DNA from: Candidatus Dechloromonas phosphoritropha
GTDB lineage: Bacteria; Pseudomonadota; Gammaproteobacteria; Burkholderiales; Rhodocyclaceae
Direction of reading: 5' to 3'
Assembly (NCBI GenBank): GCA_016722705.1
Contig: JADKGN010000001.1
Location: 558,001-622,000 of the forward strand
DNA: 64,000 nt
Under the pieces are notes generated by a model. That model did no database searches, was not told the origin of the DNA, and saw only the letters and a list, made by a program, of their open reading frames with translations. The position numbers and the translations under genes are program-made. Positions 9,784-16,727 of the stretch are shown here, piece after piece (the stretch's first letter is position 1; each line of letters begins with the position of its first letter).

Positions 9784-10677
9784 TCAGGCCCGGTATCGAA
9801 GCGCGTCAATAACCAAGGCAAAAGCTCGAGAGTGCTCGCGACGGCTGGGGTAGAAGATGTGTAGCCCAGGAAACGTCGGGGACCAATCCTCCAAAACCCA
9901 TCGCAGGCGGCCGGCGGCGACATGAGGCTCGGCCAAGTACGCTGGAACGAAGGCTAGGCCCGCTCCGTCGACGGCAGCGTTGAGCATCTGGTAGACGCCA
10001 TTGCAGGTCAGTTGGCCGTCGACACGCGCCTGCACTTCGCGCTTGCCCTTCTTCAACTCCCAGGCGTAGATGTCGCCGCGCGTGGGCAGCCGCAGCGTGA
10101 TGCAACTATGCTGAAGCAATTCCTGCGGCCCCTTGGGCGCCGGACGGCTCTTGAGGTAGGCCGGAGACCCTACGACACCCATCCGCATGTCCGGCCCCAC
10201 ACGCACAGCCACCATGTCCTTGGCTATCTGATCGCCCCAACGTACGCCGATGTCGAATTTGTTGGCCGCGATGTCGGTCAGCACGAAGTCGATACTGAGT
10301 TCGATCTTGATGTCGGGATAGGCGGCCAAGACCGGCGCCAGGCGTGGCCACAGAACCGTATCGGCTGCGAAGTCGGTCGTGGTGATGCGGATCGTGCCCG
10401 CAGGCTTGTCGCGCAGTTCGCTGATCGCAGCAAGTTCGCTCTCGATCGCCTCGATTCGGGGGCCTGCACTCTGCAGAAGCCGCTCACCCGCCTCGGTGGG
10501 TGACACGCTACGAGTCGTGCGGGTCAGCAACCGCACCCCCACGCGTGTTTCAAGCGTGCGAATAGTGTGGCTCAGGGCCGTTGGCGAGACGCCGAGCTTG
10601 GCGGCAGCCCGGGTGAAGCTGCGCTCCTGCGCCACCGCCAGAAAAACCAATAAATCACTGATGTTGTCGCGCCGCAT
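9784..10677 (-). CDS. LysR-family transcriptional regulator
   Basis: 297 residues. An N-terminal winged helix-turn-helix (SFTRAAAKLGVSPTALSHTI, RTLETRVGVRLLTRTTRSV) is followed by a type-2 periplasmic-binding-like effector domain (GTIRITTTDFA, FDIGVRWGD, GLAFVPAYLAEP). It is divergent from the gene at 10773 with a 95-bp shared promoter region, the usual arrangement for a LysR protein controlling the adjacent oxidoreductase operon. The inducer is unknown. A second truncated LysR gene of the same subfamily lies at 15640-15935. Confidence 0.92.
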   Translation of the reverse strand: MRRDNISDLLVFLAVAQERSFTRAAAKLGVSPTALSHTIRTLETRVGVRLLTRTTRSVSPTEAGERLLQSAGPRIEAIESELAAISELRDKPAGTIRITTTDFAADTVLWPRLAPVLAAYPDIKIELSIDFVLTDIAANKFDIGVRWGDQIAKDMVAVRVGPDMRMGVVGSPAYLKSRPAPKGPQELLQHSCITLRLPTRGDIYAWELKKGKREVQARVDGQLTCNGVYQMLNAAVDGAGLAFVPAYLAEPHVAAGRLRWVLEDWSPTFPGLHIFYPSRREHSRAFALVIDALRYRA

Positions 10678-10772
10678 TGCTGAACTATGTTCACAAGACT
10701 ATGCTATTTATACCAGCTAGTCATCTATGCCAGCAAGTCCTAGACTTCTCAGCATCGAATCGAAAGGCACAT

Positions 10773-11105
10773 ATGAACAACGAGCAAACGATTAGCGGTG
10801 CCCAGCGCGCCTTTGGCGACCTCGCAACCAAGCTGGCAGAAATCACTGACAAGGTGTTGTTTGGCGATGTCTGGAAGCGCCCTGACTTGTCCCTGCGGGA
10901 TCGCAGTCTGATCACCTGCGCCGCGCTGGTGGCCACAGGCAAGACCGAGCAGATCGATTACCACTTCCCTTTGGCCGTCACCAATGGCGTGACCCAAGCG
11001 GAGCTGGTCGAACTCATCACCCACCTGGCCTTCTACGTCGGCTGGCCGAGTGCAATGTCAGCCATCACCAAAGCGAAGGCTTTGTTCGGCACGGAAGCAC
11101 CTTGA
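10773..11105 (+). CDS. Carboxymuconolactone decarboxylase / AhpD-like family protein
   Basis: 110 residues (MNNEQTISGAQRAFGDLATK), with RPDLSLRDRSLITCAALVA and ELVELITHLAFYVGWPSA, the CMD-fold signature. The start is ATG 10773, preceded by AAAGG. No CxxC pair is seen, so it is unlikely to be a peroxidase of the AhpD type. In LysR-linked cassettes such small CMD proteins commonly accompany cupin, SDR and aldo-keto reductase genes; their substrate is not established. First gene of the rightward operon. Confidence 0.88.
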   Translation: MNNEQTISGAQRAFGDLATKLAEITDKVLFGDVWKRPDLSLRDRSLITCAALVATGKTEQIDYHFPLAVTNGVTQAELVELITHLAFYVGWPSAMSAITKAKALFGTEAP

Positions 11106-11137
11106 AGTCTCTCTCAACAGAACAGAAAGGAATAGCC

Positions 11138-11521
11138 ATGCGCAAGTGGTCAGACGCAGAGTTGCGCGGCATGGTCGAGGCAGACGACCTCCACATTGCA
11201 CCCCTTCGCGAGGACGGCATCACCTATGGCATGCCGACCTGGATTTGGTGCGTTGCGGTGGACGGCGAGTTGTTTGTGCGCGGTTACCACGGGTAACGGT
11301 CCACTTGGTACCAGGCGGCCATGAGCCAACGTGCGGGGCGCATCGTCGCGACTGGCAAGACGACGGAAGTCGCTTTTGAGTCGGTCGACGGGCCGCTCAA
11401 TAACCATATCGACGATGCGTACCGCGCCAAGTACGGCAGTAGTGAGTACCTCGCCCCGATGATTGCCGCGTCGGCACGCTCGGCAACGGTGCAAATCAAC
11501 CCTCGCGAGCAAGCTCGCTGA
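11138..11521 (+). pseudogene. DUF2255 family gene with one in-frame stop
   Basis: Start ATG 11138 after AAAGGAAT. The frame encodes MRKWSDAELRGMVEADDLHI, WIWCVAVDGELFVRGYHG, then TAA at 11294-11296, and continues in the same frame as RSTWYQAAMSQRAGRI through NHIDDAYRAKYGSSEYLAPM to 11521. Read through, it is a complete DUF2255 protein of about 127 residues. Function is unknown. The surrounding genes are intact, so this is a recent point lesion or a base-call error. Confidence 0.85.
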
Positions 11522-11565
11522 GTTAGCAATGCATGCCCGATCGACGGGCGAGAATGGGAAACACC

Positions 11566-12006
11566 ATGGAACTCAAACGCGCGGGCTCGCAGCCCTCCAT
11601 ACCCGGCCCTGCGGAATTCTTTACCGGCACCGTCCGCATCGACCCATTGAACGCGCCGCCTCCGCCAGCGCGCGTGTCGTGCGCCAGCGTGACCTTCGAG
11701 CCGGGCGCACGTACTGCGTGGCATACCCACCCATTGGGCCAGACCCTGCTCGTCACGGCCGGATGCGGCTGGACCCAGTGCGAAGGCGAGCCCATCGTCG
11801 AGATCCGTGCCGGTGACGTGATCTGGTGTCCGCCCGGCCACAAGCATTGGCATGGTGCCACGCCAACCACGGCCATGACCCACATCGCCATCCAGGAGGC
11901 CCTCGACGGTAAGAACGTCGAGTGGCTTCAGAAGGTCACCGATGCGGAATACATCGTTGGTCCGGCCAACGAACAACGGCACAGTCATCAAGGAGTATCG
12001 CCATGA
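11566..12006 (+). CDS. Cupin-domain protein (mandelonitrile-lyase-like / quercetinase-like small cupin)
   Basis: 146 residues from ATG 11566 (MELKRAGSQPSIPGPAEFF); an ATG at 11554 in the same frame is an alternative. The cupin metal motifs are visible as WHTHPLGQTLLVTAGCG and PPGHKHWHGA. Small bacterial cupins of this kind are annotated as (R)-mandelonitrile lyase-like, but the substrate here is not predictable. The stop overlaps the start of the next gene (ATGA), indicating translational coupling. Confidence 0.88.
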   Translation: MELKRAGSQPSIPGPAEFFTGTVRIDPLNAPPPPARVSCASVTFEPGARTAWHTHPLGQTLLVTAGCGWTQCEGEPIVEIRAGDVIWCPPGHKHWHGATPTTAMTHIAIQEALDGKNVEWLQKVTDAEYIVGPANEQRHSHQGVSP

Positions 12007-12746
12007 GCAACAACATCGAAGGCAAGGTCGTCGTCATCACCGGTGCCAGCAGCGGGCTGGGTGAGGCCGCCGCGCGGCATCTGGCGTCCAAGGGCGCAGT
12101 GGTCGTGCTTGGCGCGCGACGCACCGACCGCATCCAGGCTTTGGCAGAGGAATTGGCCGCCACCGGTAGCAAGGCCCTGGCGGTGCAGACCGATGTCACG
12201 CAACGCGAGCAAGTTCAGCACCTGGTGGACGCCGCGGTTAAGACCTACGGGCGAGTCGACGTGCTGGTCAACAATGCGGGCCTGATGCCTAGTTCACCGC
12301 TGGAACGTCTGGCCGTCGAGGACTGGGACCGCATGATCGATGTGAACATCAAGGGCGTTCTGTACGGTATCGCTGCTGTCCTGCCGCACATGACGCGCCA
12401 ACAGGCCGGACACATCATCAACGTGTCGTCCGTGGCCGGCCTCAAGGTACCCGCCGGGGGCACGGTGTATTCGGCGACCAAGCACGCGGTGCGAGCGATC
12501 TCCGAGGGCCTGCGTCAAGAGGTTACGGGCCAGCACATACGCACCACCGTCGTCTGTCCTGGCGCCGTGGCCACCGAACTGGTGGACAGCATGACCGACG
12601 CGGAAGTGCAGGCTGGCATGCGGGCGTTTTACCAGATCGCCATCTCTCCGGACGCCTTCGCGCGGGCGGTGGCCTATGCCATCGAGCAACCTGCGGACGT
12701 CGATATTAACGAGGTCGTCTTCCGTCCGACGGGCCAGGCGTTTTGA
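12003..12746 (+). CDS. Short-chain dehydrogenase/reductase (SDR)
   Basis: 247 residues. Classical SDR with the cofactor motif TGASSGLG near residue 15, NNAG at about residue 90 and the catalytic YSATK motif. It is close to the clavulanate-dehydrogenase / YdfG-like group of NADP-dependent reductases. The start ATG 12003 follows AAGGAG with suitable spacing and overlaps the cupin stop. Expected to be cytoplasmic; substrate not assignable. Confidence 0.92.
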   Translation: MSNNIEGKVVVITGASSGLGEAAARHLASKGAVVVLGARRTDRIQALAEELAATGSKALAVQTDVTQREQVQHLVDAAVKTYGRVDVLVNNAGLMPSSPLERLAVEDWDRMIDVNIKGVLYGIAAVLPHMTRQQAGHIINVSSVAGLKVPAGGTVYSATKHAVRAISEGLRQEVTGQHIRTTVVCPGAVATELVDSMTDAEVQAGMRAFYQIAISPDAFARAVAYAIEQPADVDINEVVFRPTGQAF

Positions 12747-12780
12747 TACGCAAACATCACCTATTGCAAAGGACAAACAA

Positions 12781-13770
12781 ATGAAGAAGCGTCAACTTGG
12801 CCAAGGCCTGGAAGTGTCAGCCTTGGGGCTGGGTTGCATGGGCATGAGTTGGTCGTACAGCCCCAAGCCGGACCGTGCCGAGATGATCGGTCAGATCCGC
12901 TTTGCCGTGGAGCAAGGTGTGACATTCTTCGACACGGCTGAAGTCTACGGGCCGCTCGACAATGAAGATTTGCTGGGCGAGGCCCTTGAACCCTTCCGGG
13001 GCCAGGTGGTGATTGCCACCAAGTTCGGCCACCGGGCGGCCTTCGACGGCGAGGCGCGCTGGAGCATACAGGACAGCCGTCCCGAGCACATCAAGACGGT
13101 GGTGGAGGGCTCGCTCAAGCGTCTGCGGGTCGAAGCCATCGACCTGTACTACCAGCACCGTGTCGACCCCAGCGTCCCGGTCGAGGACGTGGCCGGCGCG
13201 GTCAAGGACTTGATCGCGCAGGGTAAGATCAAGCATTTCGGTCTCTCCGAGGCCAACGCACAAACGATCCGTCGCGCCCATGCGGTGCAACCCGTCACAG
13301 CACTGCAGAGCGAGTATTCGCTGTGGTACCGCGAACCCGAGAAAGTGGTTCTGCCAACACTGGAGGAACTGGCCATCGGCTTCGTGCCCTTCAGCCCGCT
13401 CGGCAAGGGCTTTCTCACCGGGAAGATCGATGCCAAGACGCAATTCGACAGCAGCGACTTCCGCAATGCCGTGCCGCGTTTCACGCCCGAGGCGCGGCTG
13501 GCCAACCAGGCGTTGGTTGACCTGCTTGGCGTCGTCGCCGCACGCAAGGGGGCGACGACGGGCCAGATCGCCTTGGCCTGGCTGCTGGCGCAGAAGCCCT
13601 GGATCGTGCCCATCCCGGGCACGACCAAGCGTAACCGCCTGGCGGAGAACATCGCTGCGGCCGAAGTCGGCCTGAGCGCGGAGGACCTGCGCGAGATCGA
13701 GAGCGCGGCTTCTAAGATCACGATCCAGGGCGCGCGCTACCCCCAGGGCCTCCGCACTCGGAATGAATAA
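12781..13770 (+). CDS. Aldo/keto reductase; last residues replaced by an ISAs1 insertion
   Basis: NADPH-dependent reductase with a TIM-barrel. Visible are GLGCMGMSW near the N-terminus, the catalytic Asp/Tyr in FFDTAEVYG, Lys in ATKFGH, His in YYQHRVD, and the cofactor-binding IPGTTKRNRL segment. Start ATG 12781 follows AAAGGAC. The IS inserted after codon GARYP, so the native tail (EAVERMSEH, stop at 15058-15060) is now beyond the element and the ORF ends QGLRTRNE instead. Only about nine terminal residues are changed, so the enzyme may still fold. Confidence 0.9.
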   Translation: MKKRQLGQGLEVSALGLGCMGMSWSYSPKPDRAEMIGQIRFAVEQGVTFFDTAEVYGPLDNEDLLGEALEPFRGQVVIATKFGHRAAFDGEARWSIQDSRPEHIKTVVEGSLKRLRVEAIDLYYQHRVDPSVPVEDVAGAVKDLIAQGKIKHFGLSEANAQTIRRAHAVQPVTALQSEYSLWYREPEKVVLPTLEELAIGFVPFSPLGKGFLTGKIDAKTQFDSSDFRNAVPRFTPEARLANQALVDLLGVVAARKGATTGQIALAWLLAQKPWIVPIPGTTKRNRLAENIAAAEVGLSAEDLREIESAASKITIQGARYPQGLRTRNE

Positions 13771-15021
13771 TTCCATTTGTCATTATCTCCCTGAAAAAGT
13801 CGTTAACATTCAGCACGTTACGCCATCATCTTGTAAACCCATCGGAAATCACGTCTACTCTCGTCTTTTGGGTGCCCCCAATGAGCGCGACGAAAGGTCT
13901 GGTTTTGATGGAATGCTTGAACGAAATCGATGATCCCCGGAAGGCCAGCAATGGGACGCGGCATGACTTTCGGGAGATGCTCGTGATGGCGATCGCCGGT
14001 GTTCTCTCGGATTGCGACAGTGTGGAAGACGCTGCTGCCTGGGCGCAATCGCGTGAGCAGTGGTTGCGTCGGTTTCTGGTGCTGAAAAATGGCGTGCCGT
14101 CCGAAGACACCTTTCTGCGACTCTTTCGCCTGCTTGATCCTGGGCAATTCGAAGCCAGCTTCCGGCGCTGGGTGACTCAGGCCGTACCGACGTTGGCAGG
14201 AACGATTGCGGTCGACGGCAAAACGGTGCGTGGATCGGGCAATGGTGGCGAAGACGCCATTCACCTGGTTAGCGCCTTCGCCACCCAACTGGGCATTGCC
14301 CTGGGTCAGGAGAAGGTCTGCGGCAAGAGCAACGAAATCACCGCCATTCCCGAATTGCTTGAAGCGCTTGCGATCGACGGCTTTCTGGTCAGTATCGATG
14401 CCATGGGCTGCCAGCGCGCCATTGCCCGAAAGATCATTGACAAAAAAGCGGATTACCTGCTCGCCGTCAAAGGCAATCAACCCAAGCTGTTCAACGCGAT
14501 CCAGGGCGCTTTCATTGATCGTCGAGAGACAGCGGGGCGAAACGAACACGTCGAGAAATCGCATGGCCGCGTGGTGGCGCAAATCGCGTCGATCCTGCCA
14601 GCGGAAGGCGTCGTGGTGTTGGCTGACTGGCCGGAGTGCGCCGTCATTGGCCGCATTGACTCGGTACGTCAGGTCACCGGCAAGGCGGCGACGCTGGAGC
14701 AACGGTATTACATTGCCTCGCGGGCTTTGACGCCTGAGCAACTGGCCCAAGCGGCCCGTAGCCATTGGGGAATCGAGAACCAACTTCATTGGATGCTTGA
14801 TGTCACGATGGGCGAGGACGGCAGTACGGTGCGTGAAGACCATGCGCCACAAAACCTCTCCCTGCTCAAGAAGATCGTCCTCAATCTCATTCGCCTGGAT
14901 AAGACCGACAAAAAGAAATGCAGCTTGCGCTTGAAGCGCAAGCGGGCGGCCTGGGATGATGAGGTACGCATGAATATGTTGGGGTTTCAGGCATTATGAT
15001 TTTCGAGTGCGGAGGCCCTGG
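13743..15021 (+). mobile_element. ISAs1-family insertion sequence (1279 bp)
   Basis: Inverted repeats CCAGGGCCTCCGCACTCG (13743-13760) and CGAGTGCGGAGGCCCTGG (15004-15021) are perfect over 18 bp. They are flanked by an 8-bp target duplication CGCTACCC at 13735-13742 and 15022-15029. The element carries a full-length transposase. Confidence 0.95.
13881..14999 (+). CDS. ISAs1-family transposase
   Basis: 372 residues from ATG 13881; GTG 13872 and ATG 13908 are in frame. It shows the DDE_Tnp_ISAs1 pattern: N-terminal DDPRKASNGTRHDFREMLVM, IAVDGKTVRGS with the first Asp, FLVSIDAMGCQ with the second, and HWGIENQLHWMLDVTMGEDG around the catalytic Glu. The stop lies 22 nt inside the right repeat. 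No lesions are seen, so it is probably active. Confidence 0.95.
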   Translation: MSATKGLVLMECLNEIDDPRKASNGTRHDFREMLVMAIAGVLSDCDSVEDAAAWAQSREQWLRRFLVLKNGVPSEDTFLRLFRLLDPGQFEASFRRWVTQAVPTLAGTIAVDGKTVRGSGNGGEDAIHLVSAFATQLGIALGQEKVCGKSNEITAIPELLEALAIDGFLVSIDAMGCQRAIARKIIDKKADYLLAVKGNQPKLFNAIQGAFIDRRETAGRNEHVEKSHGRVVAQIASILPAEGVVVLADWPECAVIGRIDSVRQVTGKAATLEQRYYIASRALTPEQLAQAARSHWGIENQLHWMLDVTMGEDGSTVREDHAPQNLSLLKKIVLNLIRLDKTDKKKCSLRLKRKRAAWDDEVRMNMLGFQAL

Positions 15022-15060
15022 CGCTACCCCGAGGCGGTCGAGCGGATGAGCGAACACTGA
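15022..15060 (+). pseudogene. Displaced 3' end of the aldo/keto reductase gene
   Basis: After the ISAs1 element the frame reads RYPEAVERMSEH and stops with TGA at 15058-15060. This restores a normal aldo/keto reductase C-terminus when joined across the insertion. Confidence 0.75.
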
Positions 15061-15074
15061 GTTCAGCTTTGGAG

Positions 15075-15164
15075 ATGAATATGAAGCACTCAAACACCAG
15101 CCGCGTGAGCGTCAGCGCGTTCGGCGACCCCGAGCAATTGGTCGTCGAGTCGTTAAGTCGATAG
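15075..15164 (+). pseudogene. N-terminal stub of a quinone-oxidoreductase-like (MDR) alcohol dehydrogenase
   Basis: ATG 15075 after GGAG; the frame reads MNMKHSNTSRVSVSAFGDPE then QLVVES and stops after 29 codons. The FGDPEQLVVE segment is the usual N-terminal strand of zinc-independent MDR dehydrogenases. It would have been the next gene of the oxidoreductase operon; the rest was lost at a junction near 15153. Confidence 0.5.
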
Positions 15165-15342
15165 GGCAGAAGTAAATGGCGTTCTCGCCCATGACAAGAC
15201 TATTTTTGATGAAGAATACCGTGAGAATATCCGCCACATAAATTCCGAAATTGGCTTTGAGCAAAATCCCCCTTTGATATCGGAAAGAGAACATCTGGCG
15301 GATGATCTATCCGCCGTTTGTGACCACGTCCGATTATTGTAG
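15157..15342 (+). pseudogene. Unrecognised coding fragment, 5' end missing
   Basis: An open frame without start codon, 61 codons, reads VDRAEVNGVLAHDKTIFDEE and later ISEREHLADDLSAVCDHVRLL before TAG. Amino-acid composition is protein-like and its base composition is lower in GC than its neighbours. I do not recognise a family. It is probably the 3' end of a gene joined here by a deletion. Confidence 0.3.
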
Positions 15343-15452
15343 TGATACGGTGTTCAGGCAAACTCGGGCACTCATGAAGTGGAACTTTATGCACGCCAGC
15401 ATTGATACTGGTGTTGCCTGAACGTCTGTTTCGGTTGGGTGCTGCCGTTAAT

Positions 15453-15620
15453 TTCATTTGCAATTAATTTGAGCACGCTGAAATGGAATGCAAGCCGGTG
15501 CCGACGAATGCAAGCTCATTTGCACTTAATGTGAGCATGAGCGGCTTTTCATTTGCAGTTAATTCGAGCCGGGAATGGCGTCGAATGCGAGCACGGCCAG
15601 TTGCAAATGCGAGCCGTTAT
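15453..15620. repeat. Cluster of imperfect 20-25 bp repeats, IS21-terminus-like
   Basis: TTCATTTGCAATTAATTTGA (15453), CTCATTTGCACTTAATGTGA (15515) and TTCATTTGCAGTTAATTCGA (15548) share the core CATTTGCANTTAAT. Shorter versions (GAATGCAAG, GTTGCAAATGCGAG) lie between and after them. Multiple terminal repeats of this kind are typical of IS21-family ends; no istA or istB gene is present. Confidence 0.4.
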
Positions 15621-15639
15621 AACTAGCGGTGCAAGCTGC

Positions 15640-15935
15640 GGCCACAACAAAGTATCAACGGCATAGTCGGTAGAAGTAATTCGAACAGTGCCATTTGGCT
15701 TACCTACAAGATCGCTGATTGCGTCAAGCTCCGTCTCAACCTCTTCGAGCCGAGGACCAACGGAGTACAGAAGCCGCTCTCCTGCCTCTGTCGCCGAAAC
15801 GCTTCGGGTCGTTCTGGTGAGAAGGCGCACGCCCAACTCAGCCTCGAGAGCGCGAATGGTATGACTCAGCGCAGATGTGGAAACGCCTATTTTTGCTGCC
15901 GCCCGAGTAAAGCTGCGCTCCCTGGGGTCTGAGGC
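15640..15935 (-). pseudogene. LysR-family regulator fragment
   Basis: The minus strand encodes RSFTRAAAKIGVSTSALSHT then IRALEAELGVRLLTRTTRSV and TEAGERLLYSVGPRLEEVE, up to TDYAVDTLLWPQL. This is the first about 100 residues of a LysR protein close to the intact regulator at 9784. Both the start and the effector domain are missing. A GGGTCTGAGGCGCAACGGAACG repeat abuts its 5' side. Confidence 0.75.
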
Positions 15936-15967
15936 GCAACGGAACGAAAAACACGGTTAAGCCAACG

Positions 15968-16051
15968 TCATTGTTCTGAGACGCCCCCGTCGATGGCGGC
16001 CTGAATTTCGGCGGCCAGCCGTGCGGTGTAGTTCTCCTGGGCCGTGGTCAT
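15968..16051 (-). pseudogene. Truncated third gene of the toxin-antitoxin operon
   Basis: ATG 16051 overlaps the toxin stop (TAATG), implying translational coupling. The frame reads MTTAQENYTARLAAEIQAAI and then runs into the Tn3-like repeat and stops at 15968. The family is not recognised from 22 native residues. Confidence 0.4.
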
Positions 16052-16473
16052 TAAGCCGTCTCCCATGGGTTGATGACGTTCAGCCCGGCAGCCTCAAAAG
16101 GGCTGGTGTCGCGGGTGGCGACGGTGAAGCCGTTGGCAAGGGCGACGGCCGCAATGAAGGCATCGGCTGTTTCGACCGCCAAGCCGGCAGCACGGGACTT
16201 GGCCAGCAGCTCGGCATAAGCCTTCGTGCAAGCCATATCGAACGAAAGCACCCGATTGGCGAACATCGGCAGCAGGCCCTTTTCCAAGTTCTCATGCAGG
16301 CTGTCCCGGCGCTTTCCTGCCGGCATCAGCGCGATACCCGCACGCAACTCGGCTACCGTGATCGCGGACAGGTAGAGCGTTTCCAGCGCTTGCGCGTCGA
16401 TCCAGTCAAGGACGCGGGCATTGGGCTTCTGGCGCTGCGGCTCCGAAATCACGTTCGTATCGAGCAGGATCAT
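16051..16473 (-). CDS. PIN-domain (VapC/FitB-like) toxin
   Basis: 140 residues. A metal-dependent RNase of the PIN fold, with the N-terminal Asp in MILLDTNVISE, the Glu in VAELRAGI, and the acidic DAFIAAVALANG and TRDTSPF segments. Start ATG 16473 overlaps the antitoxin stop (ATGA). Such pairs are common next to the res site of Tn3-family transposons, and the tnpR fragment begins 190 bp away. No lesions are visible. Confidence 0.9.
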   Translation of the reverse strand: MILLDTNVISEPQRQKPNARVLDWIDAQALETLYLSAITVAELRAGIALMPAGKRRDSLHENLEKGLLPMFANRVLSFDMACTKAYAELLAKSRAAGLAVETADAFIAAVALANGFTVATRDTSPFEAAGLNVINPWETA

Positions 16474-16727
16474 TCGAAGCTCACCGCACGGGCCGGAGAC
16501 TTGATGCGCACGCTCTCAAACAAGGCGTGTTCTTCATCGGTTAGGCCGCCAGCCTCGCGGGCGATGGAGGCCAAGAAAGAGCCAAGTTTCACGCGGCCAT
16601 CGGGCCTCGCTGCCCGCTCCAAGATGTCGCGGATTTCGGCCTCGGTGCTGCGGCCGTGCTGGGCGGCTTGGATTCGGATGGCCCGATGCACCTCATCAGG
16701 CAGATTTCTTACATTCACGTTTGCCAT
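16470..16727 (-). CDS. FitA-like (StbC-type) ribbon-helix-helix antitoxin
   Basis: 85 residues from ATG 16727 (MANVNVRNLPDEVHRAIRIQ). Typical Arc/FitA ribbon-helix-helix N-terminus followed by AAQHGRSTEAEIRDILERA and a C-terminal toxin-binding tail (EEHALFESV). It should bind and neutralise the downstream PIN toxin and repress the operon. The frame is open further upstream to 16784, but the chosen ATG matches the family. Confidence 0.88.
   Translation of the reverse strand: MANVNVRNLPDEVHRAIRIQAAQHGRSTEAEIRDILERAARPDGRVKLGSFLASIAREAGGLTDEEHALFESVRIKSPARAVSFE

Larger units (their letters stand above)
6562..15988. mobile_element. Tn3-family transposon carrying a LysR-oxidoreductase cassette
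   Basis: The left inverted repeat starts at 6562 (GGGGTCGTCTCAGAAAACGG), followed by ATCGTACGCTAAGCC, a Tn21-like end. Inside lie tnpA on the minus strand, a res-like stretch, and the passenger genes from 9784 to 15060. At 15971-15988 the minus strand reads GGGGGCGTCTCAGAACAA, outward-facing and similar to the left repeat over its first 16-18 bases only. It truncates the small gene at 15968-16051, so it is a plausible right end. No matching 5-bp target duplication is seen (TATTA versus GTCGA). The boundaries are therefore partly inferred, and the right part may be rearranged. Confidence 0.5.
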
